Program-made: the position numbers and the translations under genes
Shown here: positions 50,981 through 61,605 of the stretch, piece by piece
Layout of the letters: each line of letters starts with the position of its first letter
How positions within the stretch are numbered: position 1 is the first letter of the stretch
The notes under the pieces: model-generated
The model's input: the letters and a program-made list of their open reading frames with translations, nothing else
Database searches by the model: none
What the model was told of the DNA's origin: nothing
Assembly (NCBI GenBank): GCA_013399695.1
Contig: VXAU01000750.1
Coordinates: 248,001 to 312,000, forward strand
Origin: Formicarius rufipectus
Taxonomy: Eukaryota > Chordata > Aves > Passeriformes > Formicariidae
Direction of reading: 5' to 3'
Length of the DNA stretch: 64,000 nt

Positions 50981-53900
50981 TGCCAGGTCTCTCTCCCCTG
51001 GTGAGATTGATTCCCCAGTGACAGATGCCAGCCTTGCCTCACGTGGAACCACCATCAATCAGTGTCTGGCATGAAGGCCAGTAGGCTGAGGAACCCTCAG
51101 GCTACAAATACTTCAGCCAGGATGTGCTTCATGCAGGGCAATGCTGCTGGGGAAAAAAAAACCCTCCAAGTGCAGAAACACAGCCATCCTTTGTGCTTGA
51201 AGGATGCAGGTGCTGTGACCTACCGTGGCAGAGACGTGCTGCCATCACTGGCCTGATGCCTGAAGTTTTGTGTCAGGAACACCAGGCAGTTATAAGGGGT
51301 CTGAAAGTTTAAGGTTATCTATTAACATCACAGAAAACGAGACTAGATTGTTTATATCTCATCAGTGTTCTGTGTGGAATTGGTGAAAGGCTTCTACTTT
51401 TAGTTCTTACTCATCAACCTTTAAAATAATTAAACATGCAGAAGCTCTATGTTTCTCCTAAGGGTGTCTGCACTTCCACTTTGAACCCCAGCCACTCCTG
51501 ACAGAGGCACCTGCCTGCCCCTGGGCACCCATGTCCCATACAGCTACATAATGATAGGAATAAAAAATGGAGCTATCTCCCATTCCCAGCCCAATTTTCC
51601 ACCACTGCAATATCTTGGTTCTTCTACTAATGAACATGAAACCACTTTATTAAAGTTTCCTTACACTTCTTTTATTTGTCAGAGTTGACAGTTTCTTTCA
51701 TTTTTTTCTTCATAATTTATTTATATGTTTGCATAATTATAGTGAAATGGAGTAATAAGAAATAAATGTACCTTGTCTTTCACTGATAACTCGTATTTTG
51801 AAATAAGTAAAGCGAGTCAGAAAGTATGTCCATTATGTTCACATTTTTTTTCTCTTCCTGATGTTGTACCTTGAGTCTAAGGGGATGAAAACTAAATTTT
51901 TTCATCAGCAAAGAATTCTTAATGAGATTTTAGAACTCTCTGAATTGTTTATAAATCTTTTTATAATGTAGTACTCAAACCCTTCAGAATTACCTGGTCT
52001 ACAGGGATAGTAAAAAAAATTATATTAAACAGCTGTTTTTCTTCACTTTATGGTCTTGAGAATGTTTGCAGGTGCCCAAAATAATACATTGTCTAACATT
52101 TTGAAAATATGGTCCACATCAGAACAAATGCAATACAGATATGGGTTTTTTTCTGCTGCATTCTTCTTCTGTGGATGTTAATCTCATCTAAATGACCAGT
52201 CATCTGGAACTACTAGGCATGTGCCATAATCTTCAATTGACTGTGATTCCCCAGATACAGTGATGACATTATGGGCAGTCCAAGAGGAAGGGAACCTGCC
52301 CTTGGCTTCCAGGGCTTCCTGCCCTGCCCAAATGGACAAGTAGCCATATGGATGACTTTTTCAGCAGCTGGGTGTTCCCCCTTCTCCACAATTTCACAAC
52401 CTTACTGAAAGTCTTCTAATATGGCTCAAGCCTAGAAACAACACTGGAGCTGCTCATCAGCACCAGACTGATGAGGACCAAAGATCTGGCTAGATCCTCA
52501 TGGATATATTTCAGGGAAAGTATTTCTACTAAGGAGAAAGTAGTCTTGGCAGATAGGATGGATCGCATGTATCAACAAGAACATGCAGAACTGAATAACA
52601 CTGATGACTCAATCACAATGATAAGGAATTTAGGACAACCCTGGAAAAGGAAGGACTGTAATATCTGTTCATGGGGACTCAGGAAAAAAATTCTTGAAGC
52701 TAATTATGCCAAAACATTTCCCAGCTGGAACTCTTAAGTGTGCTATTGAGTGAGTCAAATATTAAGGCTCAGTGCAACAGGGAGATCTGGGGTCCTTTTG
52801 AAATACAGAATGATGAGGCTAAATATACACATTTTTCTAACAGCAGTTTTGAAATTACAATGTACTTTTGCACTGTATCTTTTAATGTCAGTATTTCCAT
52901 TAATTTTATTCCATGTGTTCGTACTGTAGGATTCCTTTTAACACCTCTTAGTTTTGAAAAAATAACAAGGTCTGAATCAGGTCATTCACTGAAGGTATGA
53001 TCTGGCTACATGTGGGAAACCACTATTGAGTGGGTTAAACTTTGTTAGCTTCTACTCTGTTACCTTGTGTAATTTGTGACTACAGTAAGTTATAGGTCAA
53101 AACATTCAGATTAGCATGTTTTAGAGGGATCAGTGAATTTTTTTTCCTCAGTGTTTCTCTAGAAGTCCTTGATTTGTCACATGGAACATAAGGTTCTCTG
53201 ATAGTGAAGGTATGAAACCTTACCTGTAGCCCCATGGGGCGTGGAGCTTGTCTTGTGTTAAACCATAAAATTTACTGATTATAATAACTTGTGATTTAAT
53301 ATTGCAAACAATATTTCATTCAGAATGTTTCAAAAGGAATAAATAGTAATTTTTAAGCAGAAGGAGTAGATTAAGAAGCCATCATAAGTGTGCACAGACA
53401 CACCAATACATGACATTTTAGTCACTGAAGGGGAAGGTGACACTAAGGTGTAAGTAAATTGTATGTGCAGGCAGCAATGAGCTTCTTTTCAGTTATCAAT
53501 CTATATGTGGTTAAACTGCTTTATGTTTTGGTACATCTGAAAGAATTAAAATGTAAGCATTTTTCCTGTGAACAGTACCTGTGCTATTATTAAATTGCTG
53601 AATTTGTACTGGACAAGTATGATTTCCTGTTGTTCTCCTTAGTGTTTCACAGATTTCTAATTGTTCTGCAGTGCACATGGTAGGATAACTTCAGCCTTGA
53701 AATCTTTCCAGTGGTCAGTAAACTCTCTTCTGTCTTGCTTTTTGCCAGAACAAGGGCAAACTATGTGTTCTCTGGAGAGTTCTCTGGTGGTCTGTGAATC
53801 TGCCTAGTGGTATAATTCTGATTCTTTAATTCCCAGCTTTAAATTTGATTAAAAAGAAAGCTTAAAGGACTTTAAATACCCTTCCATTATCTGTTTTCCA

Positions 53901-54205
53901 GATAATGAATTGCTGTGGTTGGTCCTGTAATCAGTCACTAGTGGGAAGAGAGGTGATCTGTGCAGAAAAGACTTTGTTTCACATAACAGTGCCTGAAAAT
54001 GGTGATTTGTACTCTCAAGAGTCTAATTATTTTGGCTGCCCTAGGAAGTTGCTTTCCTGAGACCTGGGATAGTAATCTTATTCTTCATTTGACATTACTG
54101 TTCCTTATTGCAGAGGCACTGCAGTGTGAACCTAAGTCTGCTTGGTTTCATCTCCACAGGATATCCTAGGACAGAATGAAAACTCCCAGGAAAGGTGTGT
54201 TGGTA

Positions 54206-54316
54206 ATAGAATCATCGTGGAATTGTAGAATGGCTTGGGTTATAAGGGACCTTAAAGATCCTCTAGTTTCAATCCCCCATGCTGTGGATAAGGACACCTC
54301 CCACTAGACCAGTTTC
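54206..54316 (-). mobile_element. CR1 LINE 3' tail fragment, minus orientation
   Basis: ATAGAATCATCGTGGAATTG, TAGAATGGCTTGGGTTATAA, GGGACCTTAAAGATCCTCTA, CCCCCATGCTGTGGATAAGG and ACACCTCCCACTAGACCAG are the complement of the CR1 end, with the terminal octamer repeated about three times, one copy imperfect. Only the 3' UTR region is left. Confidence 0.93.
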
Positions 54317-56297
54317 CTCTCCTGGGCAAAATCCAGTGGGCAAGTGGCTCTGTGTGTAGCTGTTCAGTGCTGCTTTACATTTCTCAGTTGCTCATGAGCC
54401 AGCAAACATTAGAACTGGTGGTGAAGCATCCTTAAATTTTTGCATTTTGTAAATATTTTTATTTGATGGTGTAGATCATGGCATAGTCTATCTGTTCTTC
54501 TGTTAAGCTGGAAATCAGTACTCTGTAGTACTGTTATATATGGTTAAAGCTATTAAGTCACTAGATCATGACATCTGCTCTAATGACTACTCTGGATATA
54601 CTATCCAGACATTCATGTCTGAAATGCTCACTTAATTTCATAGAACATTTAGGAGTTTTTCTGAAAAATGTTGCCATTATCCCTTTTTTACCTCTTTCCC
54701 CTCCTGTGACTTTGCATTCCAGCCTGCTCTGAAATACAGTTCTATATGGAAGGATCATTTTTTAATTTCTGTCTTAATTTATTTGTTATAGTAAAGAACA
54801 ACTAGTCTGAGAAGTTTCTGGTCACCTTTCTAAGAGAGACCAAAGAACTGTGCAGAATATGTTGAGTAGGCATTCCATACAAATGCATTTTAGAGCATCC
54901 CACATTGCACATTCTAATCCTGAGGGGCCAAAGAAATGATCTGAACATCCTACAGGCTTTCAATAGTTTAGTCAGTGGAAGAAAAATATCTGTAAACATG
55001 CTATCAAATTTACAGTTCATTGAAAGTGACAGAGAGATAAAAGAGTGGCTAAAATGATGTAGTAGAATATGGAACATTGCAAGAATGTAGCATTTAATCT
55101 TGTATACACAAATGCGTGTAACATTTCTGCACAGTTAATGATCCAGTGCTTAAGCTTGAGTGATAATGCATCATTGCTAGGCACATCTATGGATGTAGAA
55201 GACAGCATTGTCTAATTAGCTTTGCAGTGGCTTGATTTTTTTTTTCTATAGCTGATATTAGTGATGAAAATCTTTTCTACTTCTGAGTCTTTTTTACCCA
55301 TGTTGTTTTCATAAAATTACATGGCTCTAAATTTTTACTGTTATTGTATAAAACATCCTGCTTGCTGTTCCTTTTATCTAGTTGCATGAATGTGGTGGCT
55401 ATTTCTCTTCCCTTATTCCCTTTATCCCACTTCTTCCTAAAAAAAAAAAAAAGAAGATGGGAGCTGAAAGTATTGTGAAATTGACTTGAAAGTTAAAATC
55501 TTTCAAATAACTGGCCCTGTCATTGACAAATCTTTTTCTTCCACTCTGGTGCATTTCATGGTAATTTAGAACAAGTTTCAGAAATTTTACAATAATAAAT
55601 ACACTTCTGCTAAAAGCATACATTACGCAAGCAATAATTTAAAACCATTCATGACATCAATTATATTTTGTCATAGCACAATATATATATAACACATTAC
55701 ATTTTATCAGCACAATGAAGAGATACATTCCAGAATCATAAAGGTGGAAATCAAAATGCTCTTTCCTCTGCCTAATGGCTTTAATTGCAGGATACACCAG
55801 AACGAGGTTGCTCCTTTATTTAAAATTTCATTTTATCAACTGTCTGTAACCTGTCACAGTATGCCCAGTGCACCATGGTTCTACCATTCCATTCAGTTCC
55901 ACCTCAACAGACTTATGACAATATGCCAGCTGACTGTTTTCTTCTGAAATGGGCAGGTTCTGCATACTACAGATTTATTAAAATGCTATCTAAGCTCTAT
56001 TATGGATGAGCACTATCTCTCATCCACAAGCTGTCCATCTAGAGACTCACCATCCGTCCACCTGCTTTCCACCCTGTTGCAGTTTTTTTAAACAAAGTTC
56101 ATGGAGGAAACAAAGCTGATGGACTGTAAGAATGATGGTAGTGGGTTTTGTGTGGTCTGGTGGATATGATGTGTATTTCTGTCTTGGTTCCATGCCCATG
56201 TATAGAAGCTTTACAATGGTTATTTTGAAAACAAATTATTTTGGCAAAGCTTCTTTCCCTGCATAAACTAAAGGGAGTTTTACTGTATGAATATAAA

Positions 56298-56469
56298 GAA
56301 TCACAGAGTATCCTGAGCTGGAGGGGACCCACAAAGATTGCTGAAGTCCAGCTCCTGGACCTGCATGGGACAGTCCCAAGAATGTCACCATGTGCCTGAA
56401 AGCATTGCCCAACCACTCCTTGAACTCACACAGGTTTAGAGCCATGACCACTTCCCTAGGGAGCCTGTA
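56298..56469 (-). mobile_element. CR1 LINE 3' fragment, minus orientation
   Basis: AATCACAGAGTATCCTGAGC, TGGAGGGGACCCACAAAGAT, GTCCAGCTCCTGGACCTGCA, CACCATGTGCCTGAAAGC, CTCCTTGAACTCACACAGG and CTTCCCTAGGGAGCCTGT show the same CR1 3' type as 15911. Open frames on the minus strand here are remnants or shadows of ORF2 C-terminal coding, not genes. Confidence 0.93.
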
Positions 56470-56917
56470 ATATGCAATTACTTTTGTAGTTATGTCTGAT
56501 GCATATAAATAAAGAGTATATATAGAAATCTAATTTAATTCAGTAGTTGGCTGAACTGTCTAATAACCAAACTGCCCAGTGGTGACCTGGAATAGGAAGG
56601 GAAAAAATCTGGTTTTCCTCCACCATATTTATGCAATTAATAATAAAGGGAAGAATGCACCCATTATGAAATGCAAGGCAAATTATTTAAAAAAAAAAAA
56701 AGCTTAAGAGTTTCCATTTTCCTTTCAAATATTTTTTATTCAGGAGCAAAAATCCCATTAAATTTTTAAACTGAGAGAGCACTCAGGACCCTAAGCACAG
56801 CAGCAACACTTTGGATGATGCAGCCTACCTCAGGATGTTTGGAAGGGCTGTCCCAAAACACAGACTTATGGGACAGCTGTACCCTCCTAAAGTCTTCAGA
56901 GCTCCCACACACTGCAT

Positions 56918-56943
56918 AGTGTACGGAACATTAGTTCCTATCA
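56918..56943 (+). repeat. Copy 2 of a 26-bp dispersed element
   Basis: It matches 49495-49520 at 25 of 26 bases, same orientation, 7.4 kb away, core GGAACATTAGTTCC. It is preceded by CACTGCAT where copy 1 has TTGCATGC. Unrecognised family. Confidence 0.75.
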
Positions 56944-58199
56944 CCCTCTGCTTTGGTGAGCAGGAACCTGTTAAAACTATATAACAAGGAAATGCCTCGC
57001 CATGTTAAATATCCTTCCTAGCATAGAAATGCCTTGAATCTATTTAATTTACCAGTGTGAGTATTTCAACAGAGCCTTACAAAAAATACCTTTGAGCAGT
57101 CTTTTTCATGGCAAAAGATATATATTCAGATATATTAAAACAGATACAAAAAATAAAAGGAGGATAAAGTATGTTAAAATATAAGAAAGAAAATATTTAG
57201 ATGTGTTTCAGTAAGAAAACAGACATTTAAAAAATTTTCTTATTTTCACTTTTCTGAAAAGCCTGTTGGTATTTAATGATATTCATGAACATTTAATTGG
57301 GATGAATATCTACTCTCTAAAGTGCTCCCTACAACCAATATTCAGTCGCCTGTTCTTGTGGTGCTTTCATTTACAAACTTTAGCCTTGGGGCTCTCACTG
57401 GGTCCATCACTTTCAGCACCGAGTATTGTCAGGATTTCCAATGAGACACAACATCACAGGATGTAATGAAACAGAAAAAGAAAAAGGAAAAAAAAAATCA
57501 ACTTCACAACAAACATATCACAAGCAGTAAATACCTACTGTGGACAAAACAGTCAGTTCCCTTAGGGCCACATGATGGGACTAGACGAAGAAGGAAATTC
57601 ATTAGCTATATAGCTATGAGTGAATAAACAAGGTAACATTACAAGCTTATCATCTATGATGTCTGCTCTAACGTACAGATATCGGATATTTAAAAGTGCT
57701 GAAAGAGCAATTGAACAAATCTTTGAAAGCCTCTGCTGCTCTTTGGACACAGTGGTGTATCCTCACATGAGGGGAAAATGAGATGGAAACTAATGCCAAC
57801 AGAGAAAAATGTAATCAGCTTAGCTGAAACACAGATAATATATTATACAGAATGAGCGCTTTGGCAAGTATATGCTTCTGATGTCACTCGAACACAAAGT
57901 TGTCTACATTCCACTTGTAACACTCTGAAAAGAGAAAAAAACACACTCTGTCAGTTTCTATCTCTATGAATGGAAATAACAATTAATTATCAGGCCGTGC
58001 AATCATCTTTTTGATGGAGAATGAGCAGGTCCAACTAGTATGTCAAGAATTACTTTGTTACAGCTTTATCCTAGTAAACAAATTTGTCAACCAGCCAGTT
58101 CCATGTAATCCATATTGTTACTTTAATAGGCAAGAATGTTGTGTTTTCCATGGGCATCTAGACAGGGAGTAGTTTATAATCAACAGTACATCTGCTGGC

Positions 58200-59334
58200 A
58201 AAGTATATTGCCTGAGTGGTGTATATTGCGTACCTGGACTTCAGGAGGGCCTTGACACTGTCTCCTGTAAGATCCTTATAGACAAGATTGTGGTGTAGGA
58301 GCTGAGCAGAGAGTGAGGTGAATTGGAAGCTACCTGAATGGTCAGGCCCAGAGGGTGGTGAAGAAACGTCACAGTCTCAGTGGTGGCCAGTAACTAGTGG
58401 TGTATTCCAGGGAGCAGTACTGGGTCCAGTCCTATTTAACATCTTCCTTAGTGACCTGGATGAATGGCAAAGTACACCTTCAGCAAGCTTGCTGATGACC
58501 CATAACTGGGATAAGCGTCTGATACACCTAAGGGTTGTGCTGCCATTCAGAGAGACCTTGACAGGCTGGAGAAACGCCCTGACAGGAGCTGTATGAAGTT
58601 CAACAGTAGGAAGTGCCAAGTCCTGCACCTCGGGTAGAACAACCCCATGTACCAGCATATGCTGTGGGTCACCCAGCTAGAAAACAGCTTGGCAGAAAAG
58701 GCCCTGGTGGATGCCAAGATGCATGTGGGCCAGCAATGTCCCTTGCTGCATTGAAGGCTGATGCTATGCTGGGCTGCATTAGGCAAAAATCTGCCAGCAG
58801 ATCAGAGGATGTGACCCTTTCTCTCTCTCTCTCCAGCACTGTCAAGGCCACACCTGGAGTGCTGTGTCCAGTTCTGGGCTCCCTTGTGTGAGGGAGATAT
58901 GAATGTGCTGGTGAAAGCCAAATGAAGGATAGCTAAGAAGATTTATGGATTGCAATATCCTATGAGGAAAGGTTGAGAGAGCTGGAACTGTTCAGCTTGG
59001 AGAAGAGATGATTTAGGGGAGAACTTATTGATGGGTGTAAATACCTGAAGGGGGTGTGTAAAGGGGATGAAGGTCCAGGCTCTTTTCAGCGACAGGACCA
59101 GAGCCAGTGGCACAAACTGAAACACAGGAGGTTCCCTCTGAGCACATGGAAACACTTCTTTGCTTTAAGAATGATCAAGAACTGCCTAGGCAGGTCGTGG
59201 TGTCTCCATCCTTGTAGACAGAGAAAAGCCACCTGAATAAGGTCCTGGGCTGTAGGTGGCACTGCTTGAGCAGGGGGAGTTGGATCAGATGACCTCCAGA
59301 GGTCCCATCCAATACCAGCCTTCTGTGATCCTGA
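58200..59334 (+). mobile_element. CR1 LINE, longest copy, with reverse-transcriptase remnants
   Basis: About 1.1 kb of CR1 ORF2 3' half plus 3' UTR. It opens with a TACCTGGACTTCAGGAGGGC block (YLDF..A, RT motif A region), then a frame at 58377-58470 encoding WWPVTSGVFQGAVLGPVLFN and FLSDLDE (RT motif B region: PxxxGVxQGxxLGPxLF; normal P in 'GVPQG' is F here). The motif C region (ADD) is at about 58490 but in another frame and followed at once by a stop, so the palm domain is broken. After that, in order, come GTGCCAAGTCCTGCACCTCG, ACACCTGGAGTGCTGTGTCC, CTATGAGGAAAGGTTGAGAG, CACAAACTGAAACACAGGAG and the tail GACCTCCAGAGGTCCC..CTTCTGTGATCCTGAT. A CT microsatellite (58821-58833) interrupts it. 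Dead, 5'-truncated copy. Confidence 0.95.
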
Positions 59335-61317
59335 TTTATGGGTATGAAAGTTGTAGTGATAAATTAATACTCTTTGCGCCCCGCCTTACAACATTGAAAA
59401 GGTGGACATTTTGATTAATTCCACATATATGAGAATATTCCTCACTGATTTTTTTTTTTTTGGTGAATTTAGTTTGTAGTTCCAATTCTATATCTAATAG
59501 TTTCAATATTTTGAATTTGGTGTATTATAAGGTGTAGTAATTAATCTATTTAAAGGTTTAGTAAAATCTTAATGTATGATTTGATAAACTATTACTCAAA
59601 TGTTTGTTATAGTCTAGCTAATCATACAATAGCAACAGTACATTGTACTAATGTGTATTACATGCTACTCTTGTTTGTAATATTCAAGTAATTTTATTAA
59701 CAGAAATTCATATTAACATTTTCAGTAATTACATTACTGTAGAATTACATGTGTCCTTGACAGGAAAATGGTCACAATTCAAGATAAAATCCAAGTCTGA
59801 AATTGAGAGAGAGAGAGGTGGTCAGTTCATTGGCTGTTTGCCTGCTACATTATAAATTCTTCTAGAATTCCTAATCCAATATAATTTGCAAATTCTCAAA
59901 CTGACTTCTACAGTATTTCATAGAACATACACTGAGCACAAGAGTGGCACTGGTCAGGAGAAGATGAGGGGAATAAGATGCTCTGTCTATCTGGGGAAGA
60001 CTTTTGCCTAAGGTTTGTTGTACACAAAGAATGTCTTAAGATACTGTGAAATTCTTGTGCTAGAAACTGCAATTGACTTGGGCAATTTGACTGAGAACAC
60101 TTAATACCTCATAGTCTTACTATGCTTTTCTTGCAAAAGTTTTACCAGAGAAAAGAGGCCCCAGTCCATTATTTTTATTTTCATGAAATTGTAAAGTAAA
60201 TACAGTCCTGGTGAGATTGATAGCACTGAAAAGTGCAGTCCTCTATTGACCCGCAGTATAGGTACAACCTTCAGCAATTCTATCCAAAGCTATAAATCCA
60301 TCTGCAGCTTGGTACAGAGGAACTGTTGCAGAAAAGAGAGATGCTCTGCCTGAAATTGGCCATTGAACTGAAATTGAAACTGAACTGCTTATATGCAATC
60401 TGAGACCACATCTTTTATATTCAAGAGGATTTGACTTCTCCAGGAAGGGTATGCTTAAAAGATGTTATCAGTAGGACTTGACTTCTTGTGTTACTGTGCA
60501 TGGGACTGTTACCAAGCCTCCAGTGTTGTAGTGTAATGAATGCTAAGTTCATGAGGTTGGACAAAGAAAGAGGAATTTATTTTTTTGACCCAGAATAGTG
60601 ACACCAGAAAGTGTGCAGTGGTGTAGATAATTATTATATTCCTACCTGTTTCAATGAGTTATGGTTAAATGTGCTCCTACATATTTCTCAGTCATGCTAT
60701 CAAACAAAGCAAATGGAAAACAGAAGGTAAGAACATTTAGGATCTCTCTTTGCAAGAAATGGGCAACAATGAGCCCTGTTTCTGTGATCTAAGTCTAAGC
60801 AAGCAGTAGACAGACATCTCCTTTTTCAGAATCTTCAAGTCTACTTTCTCCAGCAATTCTTGTGTTGCAAGAAGTTTTTCCTCTTCTCCCAAGCCGCTGC
60901 TAAGTTTCTTGGCATCCTGCTGTGAAGGTACATAGACATTTTCTCTAGGTGAAAAGCCAACATCCTGTCTCTCTCTGGATGCACTTCCAGACCAGGCAGT
61001 TAACCACTCCTTCAGTTGTGCCAATTCACAATCTGAAAAGATCTGTACAGAAATAATCCTCCAGAATACATATATGCGCATACAGATGCAAGTTAAAGGA
61101 TGAATATTCATTGCTCGTTTTACTATTCAGCACTGCAAATGGTTAGACACAACTGAAAGGATGATTAATTGCAACTGTAGACCAAGAATGAAGCAAGACC
61201 ATGGATATCAGTAGCCTCTTAAATTGAGATTACTCCCAGAAGCAGATTGCATCCACATACATGCCCACAGTGTGACAAATAACTGCTGACCCTGCACTTC
61301 TGCAGGTGTAACTTATC
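59335..61317. other. Unique stretch between two CR1 copies
   Basis: AT-rich, with a T run at 59450-59461 and a (GA)n run at 59805-59818. A minus-strand open stretch at 60737-61111 (124 codons) is described in the findings as a weak terminal-exon candidate. Nothing else recognised. Confidence 0.55.
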
Positions 61318-61605
61318 ATCACAGAATAGTTTGGGTTGGAAGGAACTTTAAAGATCACCTAGGTCCAACCCCACTGCCATGGGCATCTTTCACTAGGCCA
61401 CGTTGCTCAGAACCAACCTTGCCTTAAACTCTTCCAGGGGTGGGACATCCACAGCTTCTCTGAGCAAGCTGTTCCAGTGCCTCATGACCCTTATCACAAA
61501 GAATTTCTTTATTATATCTACAGTTTCTGATGAATTTCCACTGTTTAGTCTGTTGCATTGATTTCCCAGCACTGTTTGCACCTATCAGCACCTGTATAAG
61601 AGGGG
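61318..61605 (-). mobile_element. CR1 LINE 3' end, minus orientation
   Basis: The plus strand shows ATCACAGAATAGTTTGGGTT, GGAAGGAACTTTAAAGATCA, GGTCCAACCCCACTGCCATG, CATCCACAGCTTCTCTGAGC and CTGTTCCAGTGCCTCATGAC. On the minus strand a frame at 61393-61581 still encodes KKFFVIRVMRHWNSLLREAV and the VPPLEEFKARL part, the typical C-terminal end of CR1 ORF2 (FFxxRVxxHWNxLPxExVxxPSLxxFKxRL). The 5' boundary of the element is uncertain: similarity fades between 61560 and 61610. Inactive. Confidence 0.92.

Larger units (their letters stand above)
45848..54205. other. Mostly unique stretch
   Basis: No gene recognised. It contains the A/C tract at 46424, a hairpin at 48735-48759, one copy of a 26-bp element at 49495-49520, a C/T-only run at 49949-49987, and a GC-richer patch at 50900-51300. 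An 88-codon frame at 52471-52737 (+) has protein-like composition but no recognised family. Confidence 0.6.
54317..58199. other. Unique AT-rich stretch around a CR1 tail
   Basis: Apart from the CR1 fragment at 56298 and the 26-bp element at 56918, nothing is recognised. Minor simple repeats: A run at 55440-55452, (AT)n at 55681-55690, A run near 56689-56701. Open frames are 105 codons or fewer, and the longest overlaps the CR1. Confidence 0.6.

Noticed and set aside
52430..52737. About 100 open codons on the plus strand with a protein-like mix of residues
   Set aside because: No family recognised and no convincing exon boundaries; could be chance or an old pseudogene. A translated search would settle it.
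58318..58891. Several 60-93-codon frames on both strands
   Set aside because: They are remnants or opposite-strand shadows of the degraded CR1 ORF2, not separate genes.
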